64,000 nucleotides of DNA from Clostridia bacterium. GTDB lineage: Bacteria; Bacillota; Clostridia; Lachnospirales; Lachnospiraceae. Below, piece by piece: positions 26,227-35,751 of this stretch; position 1 is the stretch's first letter; each line of letters begins with the position of its first letter. The translations under genes were made by a program, and so were the position numbers. The notes under the pieces are model-generated. The model saw nothing but the letters and a program-made list of their open reading frames with translations, ran no database searches and was not told the origin of the DNA. The DNA lies in the NCBI GenBank assembly GCA_003249225.1, contig QKJQ01000027.1:310001-374000 (forward strand). Reading direction: 5' to 3'.

Positions 26227-27609
26227 TCACCCAACTGACATCTCCGAAATCCTCACCATTGGCTGCATTGCTGTAACGGGAACAAGGCCCGAGGCTGCTC
26301 CGCAGAAGCTTCCCCCTTCAAACCCAAGATCTTTGCCGACCCGGTCGACCTTTTTCATGATATCCAGTCCATTTCCTGTCAGCATGATTCCTTTGATCTG
26401 TCTGTCGATCTGTCCATTTTTAATCAGGTAACCTTCGTTGACCTGTATGGAGAACTGTGTTCCTCCAAAACCACCGCCAAGACTTTCTACATAAAGCCCC
26501 TCCGGCAGAGAACGAATCATTTCTTCTTCCTCATCTTTTCCAGGAGCAAGATACGTATTCGTCATTCGAGCGACCGGCGCAAAGGTATAATTCTGCCTTC
26601 TGCCATTCCCGGTACTTTCCCTTCCTATCATTCTTCCATGAAGACGATCACACATGTATTCTTTTAATACGCCATCTTCTATGAGAACATTTCTTTGCTT
26701 TTTATGCCCTTCATCATCAATGGCATCGCTCCCATAATAGTTTCCAAGGGTTCCATCATCCAGCAGTGTCACTTTGTCCGAAGCTACTTTTTCCCCTATC
26801 TTATCAACAAAGAAACTCTGCTTTGAAGCAATGGCGGTGGCTTCGAGTGTGTGTCCGCAGCATTCATGCCATAGTGTCCCACAGGCTCCTTTGGCCAGCA
26901 CGACCGGCATTACACCAGGTCTTATCGTGTCTGCCGTTCGCATGTTTTCCATTCGCACCGGCAGGTTCTTTGCAAACTCAAAGTATTCCTTGTTATCGAT
27001 AAAGGCTTCAAAGCCTTTTGCTCTGGTATAATCTTCCCAATGAGAAAAGCTGTTCTTCTCATCTCCGGTCACCATTTTAAAACGTACCCTTGACGATATT
27101 CGTCGGTCACCGGTATAAAGACCTTCACTGTTTGCGATAAGGATTCTTCTGTCTGTATCAAAATAATCAAGTTGGGAGGAAAGCAGTTGGTTATTATCCT
27201 TCGTCGTTTCATACGTCTCCTGCAAAAGCCTGATTTTATCCTTGTAGGATACGGTGGAGGGGTAACGCAGTATTGTATTCGGATTCTTATGACTGACTTC
27301 CTGAAGTGTTTTGCCTGTACCGGCTTTCTGGTTCTGTTTCAATGTAATCTCCATCAAACCAGAAGCCCGCAAGGCTAAGTCCGTCAAAGATGCTTCACTG
27401 GTATCATTCGAATACAGGTAAATGCTCTGAACACCTGCCAGTACATATAGACCAACACCTTTGATATGTTTTGTTTTTACACCCTGCACCATACCATTTG
27501 TCTGTGTGATATTCGTCTCATCCTGCTCTTCAAAGAATGCTTCAGAAAAATCTCCGCCTTTTGATCTGGCCAGTTCAAGAATGTCCTGTAATCTGTTTCT
27601 CTCTATCAT
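26227..27609 (-). CDS. tldD: TldD metalloprotease catalytic subunit
   Basis: 460 residues. The zinc motif HECCGH (HExxxH) is at about residues 229-234, and the third ligand, Cys in E. coli TldD, would be near the C-terminal GGSFCGAASG. Peptides thread into the TldD-TldE chamber for endoproteolysis. GAGGCTGAA lies before the ATG. The gene follows the YheO/DauR-like regulator by 82 nt and precedes tldE by 9 nt. Together with the peptide importer upstream, a role in digesting imported peptides is a reasonable inference, although tldDE also has housekeeping roles. Confidence 0.92.
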   Translation of the reverse strand: MIERNRLQDILELARSKGGDFSEAFFEEQDETNITQTNGMVQGVKTKHIKGVGLYVLAGVQSIYLYSNDTSEASLTDLALRASGLMEITLKQNQKAGTGKTLQEVSHKNPNTILRYPSTVSYKDKIRLLQETYETTKDNNQLLSSQLDYFDTDRRILIANSEGLYTGDRRISSRVRFKMVTGDEKNSFSHWEDYTRAKGFEAFIDNKEYFEFAKNLPVRMENMRTADTIRPGVMPVVLAKGACGTLWHECCGHTLEATAIASKQSFFVDKIGEKVASDKVTLLDDGTLGNYYGSDAIDDEGHKKQRNVLIEDGVLKEYMCDRLHGRMIGRESTGNGRRQNYTFAPVARMTNTYLAPGKDEEEEMIRSLPEGLYVESLGGGFGGTQFSIQVNEGYLIKNGQIDRQIKGIMLTGNGLDIMKKVDRVGKDLGFEGGSFCGAASGLVPVTAMQPMVRISEMSVG

Positions 27610-27691
27610 TTCAGCCTCATTTCTTTCCTTACACTTGCATAACTATCAGGAATAAAGAGAATGGTACTTCTGTCTTCCCCAAACAATATCG

Positions 27692-28336
27692 TTACTGTCC
27701 CAGGTCTGTAGCACCTATCTCATTCAGATCTTTATAAATGGTGTATTTCGATACGTTAAGTTTTTCTGATAAACTGGGAACGCTTTTTTGCATCTGGAAG
27801 AAATTCTTTTCATTCAGCGTCCGAATTAAAGCAAGGCGTTCCTTCTTTTTCAGCTTGCGATTGTCTGCACCGGTAAGCGATAAGCAGGAATCCAGCAGAT
27901 TCTCCATTGTATTCTCTTTCTTTTGATTCAATGTTGTAAATAAATCTCCGTCAAACGATAAAAAGCTTTCTATGAAGGAATCCATCAGTTCGAGCTTGGT
28001 CACATCATAGTTTATGCCCAGTACATAGTAATAATCTTCTCCAACAAAAGGAAAGCTGGAAGACTTGATGGTCTTTCCGGAAGGATGCCGTACCATCTGA
28101 TTCATAATCCCTGTCTTAGCTTTTTCAAAATCAATGTTCTCAAGTTCCAGGACCCCGCCCAGGATTCCGATGGTTGACATAACTTCACGACCTGACACAT
28201 GGCCGTTGAAAATTGCAACATTGCAGAATTTTCCGTTTTCAATCTCCTGCACCACGGTCTCACAATTTTGTCCGAACATGTTCGCTATCCCTTCTGCAAG
28301 CCCATAAAGCATGTGAAACACTTTCTCTTTGTCCAT
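27692..28336 (-). CDS. YheO/DauR-like transcriptional regulator, second copy
   Basis: 214 residues with YheO-like PAS (FGQNCETVVQE, GHVSGREV) and DauR-type HTH near the end (LNVSKYTIYKDLNEI). GGAG five bases before ATG 28336 selects this start; the longer frame upstream has no ribosome site. It lies between a C-S lyase and tldD, inside the peptide-use block, and may regulate it. It is clearly paralogous to the protein at 7806-8438: same length, same motifs, different residues at many positions. Ligand unknown. Confidence 0.83.
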   Translation of the reverse strand: MDKEKVFHMLYGLAEGIANMFGQNCETVVQEIENGKFCNVAIFNGHVSGREVMSTIGILGGVLELENIDFEKAKTGIMNQMVRHPSGKTIKSSSFPFVGEDYYYVLGINYDVTKLELMDSFIESFLSFDGDLFTTLNQKKENTMENLLDSCLSLTGADNRKLKKKERLALIRTLNEKNFFQMQKSVPSLSEKLNVSKYTIYKDLNEIGATDLGQ

Positions 28337-28471
28337 TTTTACTCCATTCTTGTGCTTGTTTCCACACATAATCGTTTGTGCTAAAGCGTACACAGCAAAA
28401 CTTATTGCTATGATTTGCACTCATTTCAAGAACCTCTCATAATCCTGTGCATGATCTTTGCAACTGCCAGC

Positions 28472-29641
28472 TTACTGTACAATACTCAAATGCAATCTTT
28501 GTATTACCTTTTTTAGTTCCTCAAAAGGTACTGATATATTGATTCTTATAAATCCTGGTTCGCATCCATAGGTCTCCCCAACATCACAAATGCATCCGGC
28601 TTCTTCAAAGAATTTCTCATAGGCCTCATCATTCTCAAGTCCCAGTTCCCGACAGTCGATCCATAGAATGTATGTACCTTGCGGCTGTATGACCTTCATC
28701 TGCGGCAGATATTCCTTACAATAGGCATCCAGCCACAGATAGTTGTTCCAGCAATACTTCATCATCTCCTTCAGCCATTCACTGCCAGTCCTGCTGTAGC
28801 CGGAAAAGTATGCCGCCCGCACCATCGGATTAAAGCTTCCAAAATGGTCTTTGTTCCTTTGAACCAGAAATGCATCGCGCAGTTCTTTGTTGCGAATGAT
28901 CATATTTCCATGAGGAACACCAGTCATGCTAAAGGTCTTACCAAGCGATGTTCCGGTGATGCATTTCACATCAAAATCACAGACCTGGTCAAACGTATAC
29001 ATTGGAACACCCTCATACACAGTATCTGCAAAGATTTCATCGCTGTAGATGATAATATCATTCTCAAAGGCAAGTTTTCCTATTTTTTGTATATCCTCAC
29101 GCCCCCAAACTTTTGCGATCGGGTTATGGGGATTACAAAAAACAAGAACCTTATTCTCGGGTTTTTTCATCAGCTGTTCCAACAGCTCATAATCTATGGA
29201 ATACGTATTCTCTTCAAAAAGCAAAGGACAGTCAACTTTTACCCTGCCATTTAGTAAGGCCGGTTTAAATGTATTATGATAGGTCGGCGTCAGTCCGATA
29301 AAGCCATCCCCGGGTTCCGTAAAGGCACGGCAGATCGTCCCGGCGGAATGTGTCATTCCATAAGTCACTACGATCCATTCTTTTTCAATCTCCCAGTTAC
29401 GCTGTGACTTCATCCATTCCGCTACCAGCTGCAGATACGAATTATCAACCGCACTGTAAGCTATGGTTCCCGTATCCAGCCATTTTTTCAATCCTTCTAT
29501 AAAAAAATCCGGTATCCTGAATTCAAATTCTGCGCCCCACAGGCTGATCAGCCCTGCATCTTTTACTTCCCTGGGCGTACACAGCTCCCGAATCGTGGAT
29601 AAGCCTTCTCTATCTGCAAGTGTATCAAATTCCAATGGCAT
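28472..29641 (-). CDS. PatB/MalY-type PLP-dependent C-S lyase/aminotransferase
   Basis: 389-residue class I/II PLP enzyme. Motifs: CNPHNPIAKVW (cofactor Asn), IYSDEIFAD (Asp) and the Lys in SLGKTFSMTG; the order and NPHNP match the MalY/PatB group, which cleaves cystathionine and cysteine conjugates to pyruvate, ammonia and a thiol. It begins 17 nt after the second ATPase gene of the peptide importer, so the importer probably delivers sulfur-containing amino acids or peptides. An aminotransferase role cannot be excluded. Downstream is a YheO/DauR-like regulator. Confidence 0.82.
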   Translation of the reverse strand: MPLEFDTLADREGLSTIRELCTPREVKDAGLISLWGAEFEFRIPDFFIEGLKKWLDTGTIAYSAVDNSYLQLVAEWMKSQRNWEIEKEWIVVTYGMTHSAGTICRAFTEPGDGFIGLTPTYHNTFKPALLNGRVKVDCPLLFEENTYSIDYELLEQLMKKPENKVLVFCNPHNPIAKVWGREDIQKIGKLAFENDIIIYSDEIFADTVYEGVPMYTFDQVCDFDVKCITGTSLGKTFSMTGVPHGNMIIRNKELRDAFLVQRNKDHFGSFNPMVRAAYFSGYSRTGSEWLKEMMKYCWNNYLWLDAYCKEYLPQMKVIQPQGTYILWIDCRELGLENDEAYEKFFEEAGCICDVGETYGCEPGFIRINISVPFEELKKVIQRLHLSIVQ

Positions 29642-29658
29642 CCCTATTCTATCTCCTC

Positions 29659-30618
29659 TTATCTATATTTATGACAGCATGTTTTATGCCCGTTCTCTGA
29701 CTCGGTCATATGGGGATCTGTCGTTCTGCAGACATCCATGACCACCGGACATCTGCTTGCAAAACGGCAGCCGGGTTTTGGATTGATCGGGCTTGTTACT
29801 TCACCTATCATCGGTGTTTTTTTATGAATCTTTGTATAATCCGGATTCGCTACCGGTACCGCCTCTAACAATCCCCTGGTATACGGATGCATTGGATGAA
29901 GATAGACTTCATTCGTGGGGCCGTACTCTACGATCTTTCCCATGTACATCACAGCGATATTATCTGAAATGTATCGTACCATAGACAAATCATGCGCTAT
30001 GAACAGATAGGTCAGATTCCGGTCTTTCTGTAACTTAGTCAGCATATTAATGACCTGCGCCTGAATTGATACGTCGAGTGCTGAGATTGCTTCATCGCAC
30101 ACAATGAACTCCGGGTTTACAGCCAACGCTCTCGCAATCCCAATTCTCTGCCTCTGACCACCGGAAAATTCATGCGGAAACCGGTTCATGTGATCCCTGT
30201 GAAGTCCTACTACGTTCAAAAGTTCAATGATCCGTTCCCTTCGTTCTGCCTTCGTTTCATACAGCTTATGTATGTCCAGACCTTCGCCGATGATATCTTC
30301 AACGGTATAAAAGGAATTTAAGGACGCATACGGATCCTGGTAGATCATCTGCATTTTCTTTGTTAACTCTTTTTCTTGCCTTTTCGAGATCTTACTGATA
30401 TCCTTTCCGTCAAAAGAGATCTTCCCGCCATCCGGTTCATAGATGCGGAGCAGAGTTCTTCCTACCGTCGTCTTACCACAGCCGGATTCCCCTACCATTC
30501 CAAGCGTTTCCCCACGGCGAATGGTAAAGCTTACATCATCCACTGCTTTTAGTATATGTTTTCCGTCTATGCGAAAATCTTTTTTTAATCCTTGTACATC
30601 AAGGAGAATTTCACTCAT
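29659..30618 (-). CDS. Peptide ABC transporter ATPase, OppF/DppF type
   Basis: 319 residues. Walker [10 protein letters not shown] near residue 41, signature [14 protein letters not shown], Walker [14 protein letters not shown], and the C-terminal oligopeptide extension with several Cys ([15 protein letters not shown], in part) that may bind an iron-sulfur cluster as in other Opp ATPases. It drives import with the partner ATPase, whose stop overlaps its ATG by 4 nt, implying coupled translation. Confidence 0.92.
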   Translation of the reverse strand: MSEILLDVQGLKKDFRIDGKHILKAVDDVSFTIRRGETLGMVGESGCGKTTVGRTLLRIYEPDGGKISFDGKDISKISKRQEKELTKKMQMIYQDPYASLNSFYTVEDIIGEGLDIHKLYETKAERRERIIELLNVVGLHRDHMNRFPHEFSGGQRQRIGIARALAVNPEFIVCDEAISALDVSIQAQVINMLTKLQKDRNLTYLFIAHDLSMVRYISDNIAVMYMGKIVEYGPTNEVYLHPMHPYTRGLLEAVPVANPDYTKIHKKTPMIGEVTSPINPKPGCRFASRCPVVMDVCRTTDPHMTESENGHKTCCHKYR

Positions 30619-31658
30619 TGCACTTCCTCCTCGTTCAGCAGGGGCTTGGGAATAACCGCGGTTGGAGCTTCCACTTTTGGCGCTCTCTCATCCAGCAGCC
30701 AGCATCTGGTACTGTGTCCATTCTCTTCCCTGTATTCTTCCGGTGCTTCCTTCCTGCAGGCTTCCATGCAGTAGGCACATCTTGGTGCGAACGCACAGCC
30801 GATGGGCGGACAGAACATATCCGGCGGTGTACCTTTGATCGAATAAAGTTCCGTGCTCTTATCTGTCTCCATACCGGGCATGGCACCAAGCAATCCCCAG
30901 GTATACGGATGCTTTGGATGAAAAAATAATTCTCTGGCACTTGCCGTCTCAACAATCTGACCGGCATAGATCACAGCGATCCTATCAGCCATCTCCGCAA
31001 CAATACCAAGGTTATGGGTCACCAGTAAGATGGATGCCCCGGTATCCTTCTTCAGCTGATTCATGATATCAAGAATCTGTGCCTGCATGGTAACATCCAG
31101 TGCCGTCGTCGGTTCATCGGCGAATAACAGAGACGGCTTTGAGGAAATGGCTATTGCGATCATGACTCTCTGCCGCTGCCCGCCGGACAGGGTATGCGGG
31201 TATCTCTTATAGATTTTATCGGGGTTCGGAAGTCCGACCTGACGTAACATATCAATGGCGATCTCTTTCGCCGTCTGTGCCGAAACCTTCTGGTGTTTTC
31301 TGATTCCCTCGGTCATCTGTCTTCCGACACGCATGGTCGGGTTCAGAGAAGTCATGGAATCCTGAAATATCATGGCAAATTCTTTTCCACGGTATTTCTC
31401 CATCTCTTTGTCTGACTTTGACAGTATATCTTCCCCTTTATAGGTAATGCGTCCGCCCTTAATGCGCGCCGGCGGCATCGGCAGGATTCCCATGATTGCC
31501 TGCATACTCACAGATTTTCCGCCGCCTGATTCACCAACGATAACCAGAGTCTCTCCTTTATTCACTTGAAAGCTGACACCTCTGACGGCTGCGACTTCTC
31601 CTGCAAAGGTCTGAAATGACACCTGTAAATCTTCAACATTTAATAATGGTTCCATCAT
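30615..31658 (-). CDS. Peptide ABC transporter ATPase, OppD/DppD type
   Basis: 347 residues. Walker [10 protein letters not shown], signature [14 protein letters not shown], Walker [14 protein letters not shown], and a Cys-containing C-terminal region ([21 protein letters not shown], in part). The ATG pair at 31658 and 31655 follows GAGGATAAG; the longer frame to 31781 overlaps the upstream permease and has no ribosome site. It pairs with the OppF-type ATPase encoded next. Confidence 0.92.
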   Translation of the reverse strand: MMEPLLNVEDLQVSFQTFAGEVAAVRGVSFQVNKGETLVIVGESGGGKSVSMQAIMGILPMPPARIKGGRITYKGEDILSKSDKEMEKYRGKEFAMIFQDSMTSLNPTMRVGRQMTEGIRKHQKVSAQTAKEIAIDMLRQVGLPNPDKIYKRYPHTLSGGQRQRVMIAIAISSKPSLLFADEPTTALDVTMQAQILDIMNQLKKDTGASILLVTHNLGIVAEMADRIAVIYAGQIVETASARELFFHPKHPYTWGLLGAMPGMETDKSTELYSIKGTPPDMFCPPIGCAFAPRCAYCMEACRKEAPEEYREENGHSTRCWLLDERAPKVEAPTAVIPKPLLNEEEVQ

Positions 31659-31752
31659 CTTATCCTCAACTCCTGAACAATTCTTATACACATTTCTTCC
31701 AATCTTCCTGTGTGCTGCCAAACACCAAAGGTTATCGTATCTGGTCCGGGCA

Positions 31753-32670
31753 CTAGTTACTAAGCTTTGGATCAAGTGCATCCCGCAGACAATTTCCGAA
31801 TATGTAGAACATCAGTATGGTAACACTGATAATAACTCCCGGGAAAAGCAGCTGATACGGGTAAATACGAAATACTGCCGCACCTGCCTGAGAAAGCTGT
31901 CCCCACGATGTCATCGGTGATTGGACTCCCATACCGATAAAGCTGAGATACGCCTCCATAAAGATTGCTGCCGGAATACCGGAGGTAATGTTAACGACCA
32001 GCTGTCCCATGATATTGGGCATTATATTCTTAAAAATAAGTCTTCCCGTGCTTCCGCCAAGTGTTTTTGTTGCAAGGACGAATTCACGGTTCTTGAACTG
32101 CATGACACGGCCCCTCACATTTCTTGCCGGTCCCATCCATCCAACCATAGCCAGTGCTGCAATGATCGTTACCGGACCTCCGCCCAGGAACAACATCAGC
32201 ATGGTTATATATACCAGGGAAGGAATGCATACTCCCACATCAATAATTCTCATTGTTACAGAATCAATCACCCCGCCAAAGTACCCGGCGATTCCACCGA
32301 TAATGATACCAAGTATTTCCGGAATGATAGAACCAAACAAGCCTATGGTCAGAGAAACACGGGCTCCTACCCAGATTCTGGTCCACATATCTCTTCCGAC
32401 AGCATCCGTACCGAACCAGTGCAGAGAAGAAGGTCCTTTATTTCCGTCCATAATATTCGTCATATCAAATTCATACCGGCTTACTAACGGAGCAATAATT
32501 GCCAGTGCTGTTACCAGAATAATATAGGAAAAGGTAACAACAGCTGCTTTATTTGTTCTCATTTTGCGCATCACGGATTTCACAAAGCTTTCACTTGGTC
32601 TCACAATGGAATCAGCTGCCCCTGCAGACTCTCTTACCATGACAAAATCTTTCTTCGTTACAATACTCAT
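31753..32670 (-). CDS. Peptide ABC transporter permease, OppC/DppC type
   Basis: 305 residues. A cytoplasmic N-terminus of about 40 residues precedes six membrane segments; the domain HWFGTDAVGRDMWTR near residue 85 is diagnostic of DppC/OppC proteins, and the EAA-type loop lies in VLATKTLGGSTGR. AAGGAGG precedes the ATG. It lies 9 nt after the OppB-type gene. Confidence 0.9.
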   Translation of the reverse strand: MSIVTKKDFVMVRESAGAADSIVRPSESFVKSVMRKMRTNKAAVVTFSYIILVTALAIIAPLVSRYEFDMTNIMDGNKGPSSLHWFGTDAVGRDMWTRIWVGARVSLTIGLFGSIIPEILGIIIGGIAGYFGGVIDSVTMRIIDVGVCIPSLVYITMLMLFLGGGPVTIIAALAMVGWMGPARNVRGRVMQFKNREFVLATKTLGGSTGRLIFKNIMPNIMGQLVVNITSGIPAAIFMEAYLSFIGMGVQSPMTSWGQLSQAGAAVFRIYPYQLLFPGVIISVTILMFYIFGNCLRDALDPKLSN

Positions 32671-32679
32671 TGTTCCTCC

Positions 32680-33606
32680 TTACTTCGTGACCCTGATACG
32701 CGGATCGATGACTCCATATATGATATCCACAATAAAATTCGCAATGACTACAAATACACCGAGAAAGACCGTCAGTCCCAGAATCATGGTGTAATCAAGC
32801 GCCTGTACACTGGTTACAAAGTAGGAACCGATTCCTGGTATTGCAAAGATATTCTCCACGACAAAAGAACCCATCAGAATGCCTACCAGCTCCATGCCCA
32901 TCATCGGAATCATCGGAATTACGGCATTTTTAATCTGATGCCGCCATACGATCACTGCTTTTGACAGTCCTTTTGCCTTAGCTGTCTTCACGTAATCTTC
33001 GTTAACGATTTCCAGCATCAGCGTTCGCATCGACCTTGTTCTGCCTGCGATACTCCCAAGAGCCAGTGTAAGCGTCGGAAGTATGGTATAGCTAAAACCT
33101 TTCCATAGAGAGACAGGGAACCATTTTAATTCAACCGCAAAAATCAACTGCAGCAATGCGGCTACAATAAAGACAGGTACCGAAACACCAAGAGCCGAGA
33201 AGCCTACCAGCAGATAATCCACCGTTTTCCCTCTTCTTTTTGCTGCAATGATACCAAACAGGAATCCCAGCGGAATCGATATAAGATAAGCCTGAAGCCC
33301 CAGCTGCGCAGATACCGGAAATGTCTTGGCGATAATACCGTTCACCGTCTGTCCTGCGTACTTATAGGAATATCCCAGATTCCCATGCAGCAGATTTTTC
33401 ATATATATGAGATACTGTTCACTTAAAGGTCTGTCTAACCCATAGTACTCCGTAAGCTTATCCAGTGTCTCAGTCGACAGAATCTTTCCTGAATTTACAG
33501 CGATCGGATTGCCGGGCAGTACATGGACCAGAAAGAAACTAATCGTCACGATCAGCCAGATTGTCACAATGGATATTATAACTCTGCGCAGAATATACTT
33601 CTTCAT
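32680..33606 (-). CDS. Peptide ABC transporter permease, OppB/DppB type
   Basis: 308 residues with six membrane segments. Family features include the first helix, FFLVHVLPGNP, the loop YGLDRPLSEQY, and the EAA-like segment YVKTAKAKGLSKAVI. It probably pairs with the OppC-type permease to form the channel. GAGGAAA precedes the ATG. A strong hairpin separates it from the binding-protein gene upstream. Confidence 0.92.
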   Translation of the reverse strand: MKKYILRRVIISIVTIWLIVTISFFLVHVLPGNPIAVNSGKILSTETLDKLTEYYGLDRPLSEQYLIYMKNLLHGNLGYSYKYAGQTVNGIIAKTFPVSAQLGLQAYLISIPLGFLFGIIAAKRRGKTVDYLLVGFSALGVSVPVFIVAALLQLIFAVELKWFPVSLWKGFSYTILPTLTLALGSIAGRTRSMRTLMLEIVNEDYVKTAKAKGLSKAVIVWRHQIKNAVIPMIPMMGMELVGILMGSFVVENIFAIPGIGSYFVTSVQALDYTMILGLTVFLGVFVVIANFIVDIIYGVIDPRIRVTK

Positions 33607-33644
33607 TTGATTTCCTCATCTTTATACAACAGTTTTCATATCTA

Positions 33645-33681
33645 TTTATAAAAGGAACACAGATTGCTATGTGTTCCTTTT
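33645..33681 (-). terminator. Intercistronic hairpin between binding protein and permease genes
   Basis: Perfect 12-bp arms (33650-33661 and 33670-33681) with an 8-nt loop and TTTT at the 3' side on the minus strand. It lies 22 nt after the binding-protein stop. Such hairpins usually stabilise the upstream message and allow only partial read-through, giving more binding protein than channel. Confidence 0.8.
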
Positions 33682-33703
33682 ATCTGATTCATATTTTAAA
33701 AAT

Positions 33704-35446
33704 TTATTTGGTAAATGTCAAATGATTGAACTGGAACTGGAAGGCTGCACCCGGTTCAACATAACCTTCCACACCTTCTGCAATGGCATAATAGAAGGTC
33801 TGGTTGTAGAGCGGAACAAAGGAATATTCATTTAACAAAGCTTCTTCTGCTGCCGCGATCTTCTGATAATATACATCGGAATCGTATTCTTCGTTGTTCG
33901 CATCAGCTATCATATCGGTAATATCGGTCGACCAGTCAGCGGAAAAGAACGAATAGTCTCCGGTCGATGTAAAGGATTTAATGATATCATCTGCTGATAC
34001 AGAGCATCCCAGAGAAATCATGAACATATCATAGTTGCCTGTGTAGAAGTTCTGAATTGCTGTACCGATTGGGTACTGAACGAACTGAATACTTGTGATT
34101 CCAAGTGACTGTTTCCAAATGTCTGTGATCGTCTCACCGAGAAGTTTCATATCGTCACGTTCAAAAGACATGTAAGTCATTGCCGGAAGTTCGGACACAT
34201 CACTGTACCCCAGCTCACTAAGTGCTGCTGCAAGATACTGCTGTGCAAGTTCAATGTTGCCACTTACCGGTGCGGTATCTACCGTATACTGTTCTACGTA
34301 TTTTCCTGTTGCTGTAGGGTAATTGGCACTTACTGCACGGTTCGTACCGATGAACCCTTTGCTGACAGCACCACTGATCGCACTTCTGTCCAGTGCATAG
34401 GTCAGAGCCATTCGAAAGTTCAGGTTGCTAAGAACTGCGGTCGCTTCATCGGAAGTCCCGGTTTCTTTGATCCAGAGGAACATCTCCGTGCTTCCTTCAT
34501 AACTCTTAATAAAACCATCTAAGGTTGCAAGATAATTCGTATCAACGCTTGCTGCAATGTCAAGTTCACCATTTTCGAACATACTTACTTCCGTATTGGC
34601 AGAATCAATGTCAAGAATATTTACGGTCTTGATCGGGAATTCATTGGCCGCATTCCACCAGGAATCATTCTTTTCAAAGGTCATGCTTGTATCAATGGTC
34701 CATTCGGTTAAGGTGTAAGGACCGGAACAAAGAATTGTTTCAGGAGATGTACCATATTCTTCCCCAAGAGATTCTGCAAATTCTTCTCTGACAGGGAATA
34801 CAGGGTAAATAGAAATCGCCTTAATAAATGCTTTGTTCTCTTTTTCAAGCGTGATCTCCAGTGTCTTTTCATCCACTGCTGTCACGGCTACCTCTTCTTT
34901 TGTACCCTCTGCGCTGTTGTAAGCCGTTGCTCCTTTGATTCCAAGATAGTAGGAAAGGCTGGAAGCACCTGAATCCGGTGCAATTGTTTTAAGGATGGCA
35001 TATCTGAAATCTTCTGCTGTGACACTGGTACCGTCAGAGTATAACAGGTTGTCCTGTAAATGGAAGGTATAGGTAAGTCCATCCTCTGAAATGTCATATG
35101 ATTTTGCCGCATCATTTTCAATGGTTCCATCATAGTAACGTACAAGGGATGACATCAAAAGATACAAGGCGTCATAATCATTGGATGCCTGAGAAACGAA
35201 CTGGTTCAGAGTCAAAGCGGTACCTGCTGATACATTGATCGTATCCATACTGCTTGTTGTATCTGCATCGCCGGTGCTGTTGTCTGTCTGTGTATCTCCT
35301 GACGAGGTGTTGCTGTTCTGTGAATCATCTGCTGAGGTGTTATTCGTTGAATCGTTGCTGCTGTTCGTTGAATAAGTACCACATCCACCCAGCATACTTA
35401 CTGCCAGTATAAATGTAAGAAATAATACTGCGATTTTCTTTTTCAT
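33704..35446 (-). CDS. Peptide-type extracellular binding lipoprotein (OppA/DppA family)
   Basis: 580 residues, SBP family 5. It has a lipoprotein signal peptide (MKKKIAVLF..., lipobox MLGGC at about residue 22), a long Ser/Thr/Asn/Asp linker to about residue 70, and the SBP_5 core with YTFHLQDNLLYSDGTSVTAEDF in parts and later LNFRMALTYALDR. It supplies peptides or nickel-like ligands to the downstream permeases. The gene context (C-S lyase, TldDE) favours peptides or sulfur amino-acid derivatives. It has a consensus promoter, a leader hairpin and AAGGAGGAG before the ATG. Confidence 0.9.
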   Translation of the reverse strand: MKKKIAVLFLTFILAVSMLGGCGTYSTNSSNDSTNNTSADDSQNSNTSSGDTQTDNSTGDADTTSSMDTINVSAGTALTLNQFVSQASNDYDALYLLMSSLVRYYDGTIENDAAKSYDISEDGLTYTFHLQDNLLYSDGTSVTAEDFRYAILKTIAPDSGASSLSYYLGIKGATAYNSAEGTKEEVAVTAVDEKTLEITLEKENKAFIKAISIYPVFPVREEFAESLGEEYGTSPETILCSGPYTLTEWTIDTSMTFEKNDSWWNAANEFPIKTVNILDIDSANTEVSMFENGELDIAASVDTNYLATLDGFIKSYEGSTEMFLWIKETGTSDEATAVLSNLNFRMALTYALDRSAISGAVSKGFIGTNRAVSANYPTATGKYVEQYTVDTAPVSGNIELAQQYLAAALSELGYSDVSELPAMTYMSFERDDMKLLGETITDIWKQSLGITSIQFVQYPIGTAIQNFYTGNYDMFMISLGCSVSADDIIKSFTSTGDYSFFSADWSTDITDMIADANNEEYDSDVYYQKIAAAEEALLNEYSFVPLYNQTFYYAIAEGVEGYVEPGAAFQFQFNHLTFTK

Positions 35447-35460
35447 AATTCTCCTCCTTA

Positions 35461-35494
35461 AAAATCAAGGCAAGAACCCCTTGGATCCTTGCCT
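35461..35494 (-). promoter_or_regulatory. Leader hairpin with T-run before the binding-protein gene
   Basis: 7-bp arms (35468-35474 and 35488-35494) around a 13-nt loop, followed on the minus strand by TGATTTTT and then the ribosome site. It resembles a weak attenuator within the about 60-nt leader; a regulatory role is not shown. Confidence 0.4.
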
Positions 35495-35515
35495 CATTGC
35501 AATTTTATATTCCAC

Positions 35516-35544
35516 ATTATATACATACACTAACTTATTGTCAA
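35516..35544 (-). promoter_or_regulatory. Consensus sigma-A promoter of the peptide-use operon
   Basis: Minus strand TTGACA (35539-35544), 17-bp spacer, TATAAT (35516-35521): a perfect match to consensus. Expected start of transcription near 35509, giving a leader of about 60 nt. The remaining 200 bases up to 35752 show only A/T-rich sequence and no gene. Confidence 0.85.
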
Positions 35545-35751
35545 GTTTTTTGTAGACTATTTATTAGTTTTTATATTTGCATCTATTTTAATAGAATAAA
35601 TATGCACCGTTGCATGGAAAAGGACCGACCTGCTCTCCTGTTTTCCAAATTCAAATGAATCCTTCCAACATTCCATTTTGCAAATCAGTCCTTTTTTACT
35701 GCATTAAATTATCTGTTTTTTTGATTTTTAAGATTTCCACAGTGTTTTTTC

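Noticed and set aside
24873..27609. RiPP biosynthesis cluster around tldD/tldE
   Set aside because: No precursor peptide, cyclodehydratase, radical SAM enzyme or dedicated exporter is nearby; the neighbours are import and catabolic genes.
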